From NCBI GenBank assembly GCA_905250025.1, contig CAJNOJ010000197.1, positions 62,001 to 126,000 on the forward strand: a DNA stretch of 64,000 nucleotides, in the 5' to 3' direction. Position numbers and translations under genes: made by a program. This DNA comes from Adineta ricciae (Eukaryota; Rotifera; Eurotatoria; Adinetida; Adinetidae). The notes beneath the pieces are model-generated. The model searched no databases, was not told the DNA's origin, and saw only the letters and a program-made list of their open reading frames with translations. Numbering within the stretch: the stretch's first letter is position 1; every line of letters begins with the position of its first letter. Shown here piece by piece: positions 10,303 to 21,095 of this stretch.

Positions 10303-11293
10303 TTATAAATCTTTTTTGATTAAATCTGCGAATAGTTTCAAACTATGTACACCTTCTGTTTGATTATTAATAAAATATGTTGAATTATTTTGTCCATTTG
10401 CAATTGCTTGTAATTCTTCAAATCTTTTTCTTGCTAATAAATATTGAACAGTTAAATGAGGATCATTATTCAATTGTTTACTAATTATTTCTAATTGTTG
10501 ACAAAGTGCTTGTGTTTCTTGTTCAATTGAATATCTTTGTCCTTCGGCTTGTTTTTGCATAGTAAGAAAATTGGCATCTGCTAAGTTTTTTGCTGCGATC
10601 AAACTTCCTTCACTTTGAAGAATTGTCGATTGTTTTTCTCCTTCACTAATATTGATTTTCGCTCGTGTATTTAATTCCTGTTGACGTCGATCTCGTTCAG
10701 CATCCATTTGTTTTTCTAAAGTTTTCGCTACTGACGCATCCAGAGGACCGAACGATTGAATTTCTGCTTTGGTTGTTTGAATTCCCCAATGTTCGATCGA
10801 ATCTCCAACAACAATTAACCATTCTTTATTGATTTTATTACGATCTCCAATGATTTGATCGTATTCGAATTGACCAACAATCGACCGAAGTGATGAGGTG
10901 CCAACTGAACGAATACCAGATCGATAATCTGACACTTCAAAGCAAGCTTTGTACGCATTTTTCACCTGATAAAACAAAACGGCAGACAATTGAACAGGAA
11001 CGTTGTCTTTTGTATAAGCATCGATTTTGTCAACTGTCATTCCCGCTTCGCGTACATCAACTTTTTGAACATCGTGAAGAATTGGGATCGCCAAACGAAG
11101 ACCGGGTTTTAAATGAACTAAAGGAAAGCGAATGAGTTTGAGAAGAGAATTAAAGGAGAACCGAACCTGGATTTCGACCGAATGTCGTTCGATAACCTTC
11201 GAAACCTTGATTGATGATTGTCAAAAATGAACGTTTTTGCTCATTTTGAATTGGACGAAGAACAGGTGAGAAACGAAGAAGGTTTTTTAACAT
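10303..11293 (-). CDS. Stomatin-like SPFH/band 7 protein, probably mitochondrial
   Basis: Two exons: 11293-11167 and 11117-10303, with a 49-bp intron in phase 1; 942 coding nt, 313 residues. Residues 1-42 are rich in Arg, Ser and Leu with few acids (MLKNLLRFSPVLRP, then KRSFL), like a mitochondrial presequence. Then comes the SPFH core (LKPGLRLAIPILHDVQKVDVRE; DNVPVQLSAVLFYQV; HWGIQTTKAEI). It is followed by the stomatin coiled coil (MDAERDRRQQE, ISEGEKQSTILQSEG). The arrangement resembles stomatin-like protein 2, which scaffolds inner-membrane complexes with prohibitins and cardiolipin. A membrane hairpin is not obvious. The second exon alone would need a non-ATG start, so the upstream exon matters. 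Confidence 0.88.
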
Positions 11294-11605
11294 TTTCCTT
11301 TTCTTTTCTTTTGCTAAGCAAAGACCTTCGTATTTATTAGGAGAAAAGAAAATGATGCAATGACATGATGCATGGAAAATGAGTCAAAATTATGTTGTTC
11401 TTATTGTTTTGCCCTACCAATCGTAATGACAACGTGGGGTTTTTATTAATGGGAGACATGAAATTTGATTCATCGTTTTAGAAAGAGAGACGCATAATAT
11501 TTTTAGTTTTCAATACATTTTTTATGAATTAGCTTTATTTTATCAGAAGAGAAAATGTTAATCGTTGGTTTATTTACAACAATCACGTGTGTATTGTTCG
11601 ACAAT
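11294..11605. other. Gene-free stretch
   Basis: Short AT-rich spacer between the SPFH gene start and the 3' end of the ten-exon membrane protein; nothing supported. Confidence 0.5.
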
Positions 11606-14275
11606 TTAAACACGAACTACTTTTGTCACTGTCACATGTGAATTCGTCTTATTAGAAGATGATAATTCCGATTGTGTACTTCTCTGCAATCGTTTTGATT
11701 TTATCGAATTGTTCGATATTCGATGAGTCGGAACTAAATTAATTAATTACTTAGAAATTTTTAGTAAATTGATTTGAACTTCTCTTACCCCCATTGAATG
11801 ATGTTGAAACATCATTTGATGATATTGATACTCGACTGACTTTAACAGAATAACTTTTTTCTGTCGACGGTAACAATTCGTTGTCGCTCTTTTGGGTCGA
11901 TGATTTGATTTTCTCTAAATTTATTTTCGATATTTCATTGTTATTATCAATGGGAGATTTGTTTTTGTTCTGTAAATCAGTAAATGAAGGTTCTGGTTGT
12001 CGTTTGACATAAGAAACGCTAACACAATTGGCACTTTTCTTTTCAGATGGTTCTTCATTGATGTTTTCGATAGGAGACGGGGCTGTGGGCGTTGATGTGA
12101 CTCTACTTTCAAATGAAGAACGATCGGAAATTTCTGTGAGAGAAATTCTCGTTGGTTGTCGAAAATATCTGAGAAGTGATGAAGGGAATGTCTTGAAATG
12201 ATGATTTTTAGTGATTAAATAATCATCCGTTGCTCTTTCCCATTGTTTAGTACGTCGACGACGGCGACCACCTCCACAACTTAAGAAAATACAAGATGTT
12301 TAAAGAACTTTGATCAGAATTTCGACATACAGAAACCAACACCACCAACAGCAACAACACAAAGTGCATAAGGCTAAGAAACCCAAAACAGCTCCGATAA
12401 TTGGCCATAGATTGATCGATGTCTTCGTTGATTTTTCTTTAAAATCAAGAAAAGATGCATTAGATCGATACATGATAAGATTTCTCATGAAACATACGTG
12501 TGCTCGTTATTGTTGTAGCAGTAGTTCTAAGAAGTCAATGAATGGTCAAACGTAATATCAGGGGAAATCAGAAAACCTACGTTGTTGTACTTGTAGTCCA
12601 AACGCTCGATGTACTTGTTCTAAAAGAAGATTTTCATTCATACATTAACATAAAACCAAAAGAGGAATCTCTCAAATCCATCTCGATTAGATTATTCTTA
12701 CGTAGTTGTAGTCTTCGATGTAGTCGAGGTTGAAGAAGTGGAACTTGTACTCGACAAAGTACTGGTAAATGTTAATAAGATGAAAAGATAAATTGTAATA
12801 TGGAGAAGACATTGTTTCTTACGTTGCGGTTGTTGTTGTACGCTCAGTAGGACCTAAACATGATCGATCGGATGATAAATGGAAGAAAAAGGAGGAAAGC
12901 TTCTTTTACATGAAAGACCAGACCCAGCAGGAACAACAAAGAACGTCAAACAATATTGATCAGATGGTATATTTGCACTAAAATGACATTATTAATGATG
13001 AAATTAGAATATATCTGAGATCAAATTCGTTTGACATACCTATCAGTAGCGATAGCACAATAAACTTGAGATCCCAATTGATCTGATGTTGGAATCCATG
13101 TCTGACTTATTGTCCAAACAGTAGTTGATCCAATTCTTGTTAAAGTTCCTTTGTACATATACAAAGGAGGATTCGTATTGACATCAGTTATTGTAGTTCC
13201 CGAACATCCAATAGTAACATTCAAAGCAAAATTAAATTGAATACCAACTTCAACAGCTGTACAATTGGCTAAATTCATCTCGATCGTTGGTTTTAATGGA
13301 CAAATAGGTGTACTAACAATCTGAATAAGAAATTGTATTGGAACACTACTAAATGGTGTTGTTGAAGATGAATCGCTAAAATCTTCGACCATCATTGCAG
13401 CAGCATAATACGTTCCTATTACTTTGCCAGTACTATTGAATGTCAAAATACAATTATTGGCATCTATTGTGCCACCTGGTAATGAATCACAAATTGACCC
13501 GCATTCATTAATTGTTGATGTATTTTTGCCCCAACGACATCTACGAGATAATGAGAAAAAACATCAGTTAAAAATAACTTTATTTGATTAGACTTATATA
13601 CCTTAAATAATCCCCGTCGGCATCAATAATTGGTATCTTGATGTTTGTTATGGTATTAATAGGTACTTTGACCGCTAAAAAGAAATCGGAATACGAAAGA
13701 TTCTCTGAATATATTATCAATATACGTGAAATAACTGTTGCAACCGGTGGTGTATTTATAAATCCATCTGTTCTCATTGTTAAATTCAAACATGTTACAA
13801 TTGACCAACCGCCGGAATAATTAGAGAAACAACCACCGGGACACAATGTCGACGAGTACACACTTACCCAAGAAAAATCTTGAAATCCAACACAAAAACT
13901 TGATCCAGCTGTAATATTCTCAATCGTTGAAATTTGTCCTGAACTTGAATCACGAACTGAACTGAAATCTGTACAATATTCATTAATTGATATTGGAACA
14001 TAATTCGCACAATTAGTTACAACACACGCAAGTGTTTGACCAGAATTGGGAATTTTAGGAGATTGATTCAAAATGATACTTTGATTACAATAATCATATG
14101 AATTAGCCGAATTAGCTGATCGACGAAATTGATACGATTGAGTAAACATTATTGGAATTGTTGAACCTGTTGCTGTGTTATCCATTGGTTTCCATGTTAC
14201 AGTTCCACCGTAGAAATGAGTTGATTTCGAGAGGAAAATACTTAAAAGCAATTGAATAATAACAATAAGCCTCAT
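11606..14275 (-). CDS. Single-pass type I membrane protein with DADGD motif and Thr-rich stalk (708 aa, ten exons)
   Basis: Exons, in transcript order: 14275-13602, 13540-13040, 12977-12910, 12853-12823, 12761-12702, 12619-12581, 12526-12498, 12436-12331, 12279-11789, 11733-11606. All joins keep phase and the sum is 2127 nt. A signal peptide (residues 1-18) precedes a Cys-rich ectodomain beginning HFYGGTVTWKP. An acidic DADGDYLRCRWG motif sits at the exon 1/2 junction, suggesting a calcium-bound loop. Then follows a Thr/Ser stalk made of four mini-exons, one transmembrane helix (about 476-500, ending in a Cys/Trp cluster), RRRRR, and a 200-residue Ser-rich cytoplasmic tail. I know similar DADGD ectodomains from unnamed invertebrate surface proteins; the role is unknown, perhaps adhesion or sensing. 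Confidence 0.85.
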
Positions 14276-14624
14276 CACTATTGAATTTGATTGAAAATAC
14301 TTGTGTTAATCGAACGCAATACACTTTGTAACGTGAAATCCTCCTTGACAAAGTAAATATCTGATTTCTGAATCAATTCTTTTGTACACATAAGTTCGAT
14401 GAGAAAAGAAAGACTCCAAGGACTCATTAATGAAATTGGTTTTTTTAATTATATTTGGAAAAAGTACGTGATTGTTTGAAAATTCAGTATTCTGTATTAA
14501 GAAAAAAGAAATGGACGATGCATTGATGAAACTTGACGCCTCACCTTTTTTTCCTCGTGCTATTCGTGATTATTTGTTTTTCTTTATTTTTATGTTTTCT
14601 TCGTAAAAAAATAATCAAATTAGA
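14276..14624. other. Gene-free stretch
   Basis: Spacer between two minus-strand genes; no supported feature. Confidence 0.5.
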
Positions 14625-15890
14625 TTAGACTTCTAAAATTTCCAGAACTCGATTTGAATTTGATGCTAAACGTATTTGATCTCTGATAGATTTCGATAAA
14701 TTACATCCAGACATATGAATTCGCCTCAGAGATCGGTTATTTCTCACCATATCGATAATCGATTGTGCAGATTTATCCGTAATTGATTTGTTATAACACA
14801 AATCTAACACCTGAAGACTCTGATTATGATCCGCGAGCACATCCGCTAATAAAACCATTCCAGAATCTCCGATCTTATTCGTATGTAATTCTAACCATTT
14901 TAAATTCCGTGTTACTTTTAATAAATCAGCAAGATATTGTACACCTGTACTCGTAATGTTATTTTCATTGAGATCAAGTCGTTGTACAGTGGAATTTTTT
15001 GTCAATAAAACATTACTTAGATACTGAACACCTTGATCTTCGATGGAATTCTTTTCTAAATTGAGTGTTTCTAATGTTGTGTTATCTTTTAACCCATCGG
15101 TGATAATCGCGATTCCTTGAGATGTGATTTGATTTTCATCCAATAATAATCGTTTACAGAGCTTGAGTCTCATTGCTTTGTCAACAACGATTTCCATGTC
15201 TCGATCTTTTAGTCTTCGTCTTCGTAAATCGATCGTCATTCGACATGAACATTTCTCAATGAAATCTTCGAGTTCAATGTTGCGATATGGACCGGTTCCT
15301 TGTTGTTCATTGATTAATTCCTCAATACGTTCTTCATATTCACGACAACGTTCTTCCAAATGTTCAATCTTTTTCTCTGCTTCTAATGCTTCGCTTTCTA
15401 ATTTTAGAATTCGATCTTTATATTGACTGATTTGCATTGTAAGATGTTCATTTTGAGAAAGAATTTCATGAACTCGTCCCTTCTGTAGTTTGTATCGACA
15501 GGTTTGAAGGTGTTCCGTACGTTCATCACGATAACCTGACCAAGGACATCGATTAGAGGCGGCTGGACATGTTACTTCAGTCTTTGGACACCAGCGAAGG
15601 ATATGATCTTCAACATCTTTTTCTTTGAGTTTTGTAAGCCCACATTGTTTGCATGTGATTCTGGGCGGTTTAGAAGCGGATCTATGCAGTTTTTTAAGTT
15701 TTTTCAATGGTAGAGATTTGTTGCATGAAGAACACGAAGCACCACCTTTGTTGATGGACTCTGTGATACATTCGATACATAAGATATGATTACATTCGGT
15801 ATAGTTTGGTTTTTCGATGAATTCCTCACACATAACACATTTGAATGTCGAATCATCCGGTGTTGCCTCGGCCATTTCAACGCGATACAA
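14625..15890 (-). CDS. RING / TRAF-type zinc finger / coiled coil / LRR protein, probable E3 ubiquitin ligase
   Basis: A 421-residue intact frame. The RING is complete: C18, C21, C33, H35, C38, C41, C53, C56 (C3HC4). TRAF-type Cys/His fingers follow (about 79-130: CKQCG, DHILRWCP, CPAASNRCPWSG, HLQTC). A coiled coil spans about 140-197. From about 235 to 421 there are ribonuclease-inhibitor-type LRRs with LETLNLEKNSIEDQGVQYL and LDLNENNITSTGVQYLADLL. The first half resembles TRAF receptors' signalling adaptors; the LRRs resemble those of NLRC3-like sensors in place of the MATH domain. It may therefore join recognition and ubiquitin transfer in one chain. A start at the sixth codon (MAEATPDD) is as likely as the first Met. 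Confidence 0.85.
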   Translation of the reverse strand: MYRVEMAEATPDDSTFKCVMCEEFIEKPNYTECNHILCIECITESINKGGASCSSCNKSLPLKKLKKLHRSASKPPRITCKQCGLTKLKEKDVEDHILRWCPKTEVTCPAASNRCPWSGYRDERTEHLQTCRYKLQKGRVHEILSQNEHLTMQISQYKDRILKLESEALEAEKKIEHLEERCREYEERIEELINEQQGTGPYRNIELEDFIEKCSCRMTIDLRRRRLKDRDMEIVVDKAMRLKLCKRLLLDENQITSQGIAIITDGLKDNTTLETLNLEKNSIEDQGVQYLSNVLLTKNSTVQRLDLNENNITSTGVQYLADLLKVTRNLKWLELHTNKIGDSGMVLLADVLADHNQSLQVLDLCYNKSITDKSAQSIIDMVRNNRSLRRIHMSGCNLSKSIRDQIRLASNSNRVLEILEV

Positions 15891-16172
15891 ATATTTTCAA
15901 GTAAACAAACGTTCTACACTCCACAAGATAACTACAGACGTCGCTAATGATGGCCGATAGAAAGAGAGAACGACATCTTTCAACACATTGTTCGGTATCC
16001 AGCAATCAATCGATTAGTAGTCAGACAAATATCTTAATCTTCAAAATGAAAAGATGATTGATATCGGATATTTCTCTCGTCAATTTTGAATATTTTGTCG
16101 ATATAAATTGAGAAAGACTTGTAGAAATGTATTCGGCGATGTGGATTAGATGATCTTGATCTCTATTGACAT

Positions 16173-16584
16173 ATGAACAATTCCCGATTTATTCGTCACT
16201 ATGATTTCGCTCGATATGCTTATCTCTACTCGAAACTGGTCTCCGGGATATTTGTTTCAAAACAACAAAAAATCAGGAATTTTCTATGCTTATTTAGTTG
16301 TACGTGCATTTCAAGGTTAATATCGACAAAATATTCGACTAGATGATCGATTTCAAATCGTCTCGCGTTTACACGGTTGGGATGAAGACGCTTTTTATAT
16401 GGAACAATTGATTATTCTCGAGAAAAACCAGCAAATTGCTTTTTCATTATTAGGAAGATGTACTTCTGTCTCACTTCGTCTTACACCGCAAATGATTCAA
16501 TCACGAAAACTTTCGTCAACTGTTGAAAATTCCAAAGGAAATTATCAATTAAAGTTTTCAAAAAGCCAATCTCATTATGAATAA
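16173..16584 (+). pseudogene. Broken THEM6/4HBT-like acyl thioesterase
   Basis: From the ATG at 16173 one frame gives MNNSRFIRHYDFARYAYLYSK, matching the hot-dog-fold pattern MNNARYLREDFAR of THEM6-type proteins. The homology then continues in another frame (about 16275 on): FYAYLVVRAFQG, a TAA at 16318, then YRQNIRLDDRFQIVSRLHGWDEDAFYMEQ. That second part is the family's typical GWDxxxFYxEQ strand region. At least one frameshift plus one stop are therefore present. The gap at the stop would need an intron of about 27 bp, too short. Enzymes of this family hydrolyse acyl-CoA; this copy is probably dead. Confidence 0.7.
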
Positions 16585-16616
16585 ATTTCTGTTTTGAAAA
16601 AACGAAAGAATATAAT

Positions 16617-16746
16617 AGCGTTGGGAGGAATCGAACCTCCATCACATCCTTATGAGGGAGAGAACAATGATTATTCGGACCGAAAAGGAACTTCAGTCAT
16701 GTTATTAATCATCGAAATATGTGCATTACCATTATGCTACAACGCT
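16617..16746 (-). tRNA. tRNA-like gene, anticodon CAT (Met/Ile), with 60-nt insert in the anticodon stem
   Basis: Read on the minus strand, AGCGTTG (16746-16740) pairs perfectly with CAACGCT (16623-16617). The D arm is GCAT-AATGGTA-ATGC. The T arm is GGAGG-TTCGATT-CCTCC. The best anticodon loop is CTCATAA (16656-16650) with 3' stem GGATG. The matching 5' stem is split: CAT (16721-16719) and CC (16658-16657) are separated by 16718-16659. The insert itself folds: ATGATTA pairs with TAATCAT, and inside it GACTGAA with TTCGGTC. A canonical intron after position 37 fits worse, since it gives a mismatched stem, U at 37 and anticodon CGA. There is no CCA in the DNA, as expected. It may be a tRNA pseudogene. 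Confidence 0.6.
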
Positions 16747-17145
16747 GTTAAATCTCAGTTTTATTCGATGTATTAAATTTGTGAAGAAAAGATATGATGT
16801 AATTACCAATGAAACATAGGCAGATAAAACCATATTGTTGTCTTGCGAACTGATGATGCAATGACGAGAATCGATATGCAAATGTCAAAAAAATCTCGAA
16901 ATGAGACTATTTGTGATCATTTAACAGGTTAATTTCATATGACTGGGTGATGATTTCATCGTTTCCAGAGAGATTTGATGGTTTGATAAAATGTCATTTA
17001 GTTATTTCGAGGTTTCAAATGACCTTTTTCATTAGAAAAACTATCTGATTGACCTACGGGTTTGTCTTAATTGAGTTGTCCATTAGAAGAAAATGGTTTT
17101 TGATGTTGTGCATATAAATATCATTGAATTGGAGACAAAAATAAA
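16747..17145. other. Upstream region of the EF-hand gene
   Basis: AT-rich spacer. A TATAAATA sequence at about 17113-17120 lies 26-33 bp before the ATG of the EF-hand gene and could be its TATA box if the leader is very short. Nothing else was seen. Confidence 0.4.
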
Positions 17146-18091
17146 ATGGGTAACAAGGGAAGTACAGGAAATATAAGTGATGCAGGTTTGTTCGACTTAT
17201 TTTGAAAACAAAGATTAGGGGAAATTTTTGATTTTGATCGTAGAACTTGCTGCACTTAAAGCCAATTCAAATCTTAGTGAACAAGGTAAATAGAAAACTT
17301 CAATATTGTTGTGGAAAAACATTTCATTATTTTGATTTGTAGAAATTCGTGAAATGTATTTGGTAAAAAAATCTCTTAAAAGATTCGATGAGAAAAAGAT
17401 TTTCTTCAGGAATTTCAAAAAGGAGGTGGAGGTGATGGAAAAATAACAAAACAAGAATTTAGTAAATATTATAAAAAATCTGTTGGAATTGATGATAAAA
17501 ATGGAATCTTAGCTGAGTAAGTTCGTTTTTCAATTGATTTCTTTTTCGATTATCTTCATTGATTTAGTAATACATTTGCAGCATTTGATTCGAATCATGA
17601 TGGATCGATCAGTTTTACTGAATTCACTTTTGCAATTCTTGCACAGAATAAAACTGATTTAGATAGTATTTTGAACTTCTCATTTGAAGTGTAAGGATTT
17701 TCTCAGAAGAAAGATTTGTTCGAAAGAAAGATTTTCATGTTCAGATTGGATACATCGGGAGATGGACACGTCAGTTTTGATGAATTGAAAAATTATATGG
17801 AAAAGGCGGTAAGATTTCGATTTTCATTAGGAAAATAGAAGAAATTCATTTATTCGTTTGAAGATGATTTTGGCTGTTGGACAGGAAGAAGCGGCAACAG
17901 TTGATTCAAATGAATCGACTCAAGCGCTTTTCAAAGAATTCGGTCTTAATCAAACACAAAAATTAAACAAACAACAATTTATCGAAGGGTAAATACAACG
18001 AATAACAGTTTCCTCTATTTTATACGAACTTGTCTTTTTCAGATGTAAAAAGAACAAAGAACTTGCAAATATGTTCACTGGAAATGAATAA
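17146..18091 (+). CDS. EF-hand calcium sensor, NCS/recoverin-like, eight exons
   Basis: Exons: 17146-17185, 17244-17285, 17343-17362, 17410-17516, 17568-17690, 17745-17808, 17885-17988, 18043-18091; 549 nt, 182 residues, all phases consistent. MGNKGS fits N-myristoylation. Two EF loops look fully functional: D77-SNHDGSISFT-E88 and D113-TSGDGHVSFD-E124. The first hand (about 38-50, KGGGGDGKIT) and the fourth (about 145-165) are degenerate, as in neuronal calcium sensors, whose first hand is also broken. Members switch membrane binding on calcium and regulate channels, receptor kinases or PI4K. The target is unknown. The first three exons match the microprotein genes in phase and nearly in size. 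Confidence 0.88.
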
Positions 18092-18818
18092 ATCATCAGA
18101 ATTTTTCATTCTACTGATCAATTTTCTTTACCAATAAATTAGTTTTACTTTCCATTCATCTTTTAATGAAAATTTTTCTTCAATAATTCATTATTTTTTC
18201 ATTTTGTTCCAATCGTTAAAAAATACTTGATACGCTGACAACATATCATTGATCACCATTAAAATATTTGACAAAAGTCAACTGAAATCTTCTCGTTTAA
18301 ACATTGATATTTGATTTTTCTATTGATCATCTTTCGCATTTAATAATCGCAAAATTTTCTCGTCTTCAAGTAACTATTGAACTTACGAAGTTATTGGAAC
18401 AATAATTGTTTTTTTTCGATTGAATTGATGAAATGAGATGTGTATAGAAAAACAAGTCTATACGTCGAGTTTCGAATTAATATTCGATTGTGAATTGAGA
18501 AAAAAAATAGAAACTCGTACTGAAATTCATCTATATGCACATGATCATATAGTAAAGACAATGTTCATCACATATCCATAATAACTGTAGCAGATATTCG
18601 ATGAAAATTCATCATCAGAAATATCTCTGTAAGATAGTCTGACGAGTTTAAATGCACTTCAACTTCTATGAACGATATCTTATCGAAAGAGACAAATATC
18701 GATTCTTTGACTTGAAATTGTGTATCTTATCTAAGAAAAACTGTATTTTTTCTTCATTTTTATTTCGTATCTATCAACTATAATAGTTTTGTTTGAGAAT
18801 TCATCGCATAGTCTTTGA
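18092..18818. other. Gene-free stretch
   Basis: AT-rich spacer between converging genes; no exon, RNA gene or repeat that I can support. Confidence 0.5.
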
Positions 18819-19946
18819 TTAAAGTGTTGATAATATTGTATGAGCGATTTGTGATGAATTTGTCATTCGCTCGAAATATCCGTGAACGTATCTCGATGAC
18901 GCTTCTTGATTAAGTGCATCTATATAATCTCCTCCATTATAATAAAAATATTGTGATAAATTGTACAAAAACGGTATTAAATGTGGTGACCATCGTACGG
19001 CGAAACGAATAATCAATCGTCGTTTGTAATAATATTTCTTAACTGCCACTTGGATTCGTGGAAGTTCATCCTTTTTATCATCAGATTTGAAGATTTTCTT
19101 TGAAATAAATGTAAATAATTTAAGGAAACACGTATAAATCGTGACGATATAAGCATAGATGACAACGATAAACGAATAGATGGCGGTCATTGGAATAACA
19201 TTTGTAAAGATATATGGAAATAGCAGAGCAGCAACAAAGACAAATGTGATTGTTGATATTACCATCGAAGAATAAAATATAACCTTTACTAAAATTCTTC
19301 GCCAATTTTGTTTTCGATCAATCCATGGAATATTATGAAGTGTTTTATCATGTAAAATAATCCATTTGGAAATATATTCAAATGCAAACATCGAAAATGA
19401 ATCGAATAGATAATTATAAACTCGATAACCAAACAAATTGTAGCAATTCCATGTTGTTCCATGGGCAGCGGATTTACAATCTGATGTTCCTTGAATAATA
19501 CAATACCAAATTGCATGACCAATTAATGGTAAACAAATGAAAAGAATATCAAATAGATCAAATGTTGGTTTCTTTTTATGTTCTTCAAGATCCTCTTTAG
19601 TTTTCAATAAAATCGCTTTTTGGCTATCAAAGGGAGAGAAGATTCGAATAGGAGATACCTTTTTGCGTACAGATGGACGAGATGATGATGGAATTATTCG
19701 AATACTAATGAAATCACTGGCTAATAACCATGTTCCATAAAGAATTCGATTCCAAAGACGAAAGCAAATTTCAAAAAAGAGAAATTGAGCAACAACAATA
19801 AAATATGGTTGAATTGCTGTATCTTGACTTCGAAATGTATAAAGTAATGGGTTGGAACTTGTATTAGTTGTATTTGAAGTATATGATGGAGTGCCATAGG
19901 TAGTTGTACTCATGTTTGAAGTTTTTACTTTAATTTCTTTCTTCAC
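18819..19946 (-). CDS. Multipass membrane protein, unknown
   Basis: A single-exon 375-residue frame. Translation may begin at Met1 or at Met12 (MSTTTYGTPSY). A Ser/Thr/Asn-rich N terminus is followed by about six hydrophobic segments: around 48-70, 133-150, 185-200, 220-245, 250-275 and a weaker one near 335-350. Loops are basic (RRILVK; KKYYYKRRLIIR). The loop after the second membrane segment holds two Cys (TSDCKSAAHGTTWNCYN) that could pair outside. There is no signature of a known channel, transporter or GPCR. The intact, non-repetitive frame with good helices argues for a real gene. Confidence 0.7.
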   Translation of the reverse strand: MKKEIKVKTSNMSTTTYGTPSYTSNTTNTSSNPLLYTFRSQDTAIQPYFIVVAQFLFFEICFRLWNRILYGTWLLASDFISIRIIPSSSRPSVRKKVSPIRIFSPFDSQKAILLKTKEDLEEHKKKPTFDLFDILFICLPLIGHAIWYCIIQGTSDCKSAAHGTTWNCYNLFGYRVYNYLFDSFSMFAFEYISKWIILHDKTLHNIPWIDRKQNWRRILVKVIFYSSMVISTITFVFVAALLFPYIFTNVIPMTAIYSFIVVIYAYIVTIYTCFLKLFTFISKKIFKSDDKKDELPRIQVAVKKYYYKRRLIIRFAVRWSPHLIPFLYNLSQYFYYNGGDYIDALNQEASSRYVHGYFERMTNSSQIAHTILSTL

Positions 19947-21095
19947 ACTCGTATTTATAGAGAAGGGTAAATCTGTTTACTCGGTAGTGGGCCAACGGAC
20001 GGAAGAAGGAAGAGATAAAAATATGTGTCTTGATGAGTAAGACACGGTTATTAATAAAAAAAAAGTATCATTAATTAACGATCAACGTATTTTCATTAGT
20101 TACTTTTATCTAAGAACGAAATATTTATACATGGCTATTCTTCATCAAAGCAAATGTAACCTGCTCGGATTCGATATGCTCCACTGAAAGTACGTTGGTT
20201 TTTAGTAAATAAGAATCGTCAATATGAATCAAGGATAGCAAAAAACGGAAGTAATTAAATTCTGTTTTTTCAAATTTAATTATTTCAAATTATTTAACAC
20301 AGATAAGAACAATTTATTATTAACCAACCGGTTTTTCTTATCTTTTTTCAAAATCAAATATGTTATACTCATTATTAAAGGACTAGGAAGTAGTAAAATC
20401 CATCACTCCTCTGGACATGTTCACTCCCATCGTTTCAATTAATTAACAAAAGAAATGCTCGTAAAAAGAAGAAACGATTGTTACTTTTATGATAATAAAC
20501 ATATGGTGTTGTATTCTTTGAGCGCTTTTCGAAAATTTCCATCGATCTGACAATGTTTATTTATACGAAGAGATTTCTTATTAGAAAATGAAAGAAAAAC
20601 GACTAATAAATTGTGAACTGAGAATAAAACAATTGATAAAAGTCAAAATTGGAGATAATATACGAGAAAAACATATGTAAATTCAAACATATCTGTCAAA
20701 TGTTTATGAAGAAATTTTAGATTTTTTTTTTGTTTTGTTTATTTGAAAATGTTTGTGTTTGGTTGAAATATTAGTTTTGAAAAGATTTCAAATGATTTGA
20801 ATAGTTGACAGAGATTTGAAATATCTCTAAGACATTTTAATCTGAATTTATAGAAAGAAGAGCATTTTATGAAAGAAATATACAGTTTATATTGAGAATT
20901 CTATTTGATTATTAATTTTTATCATGAATATGGAACTAATGAGGAAATATTTGATGAAATGAAGAATTCATATGAACACAAGAAATAGAAACGAAAATCT
21001 TTGAAAGGAATTTGTAAGAAAAATCACAAATGAATTTGATGTTATTTTTCGTTCTTTATGGTTCATTGATATATAAGATCTCATCAGGTCTGTTT
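19947..21095. other. Gene-free stretch
   Basis: About 1.1 kb of AT-rich sequence between two minus-strand membrane-protein genes; no supported feature. Confidence 0.5.
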
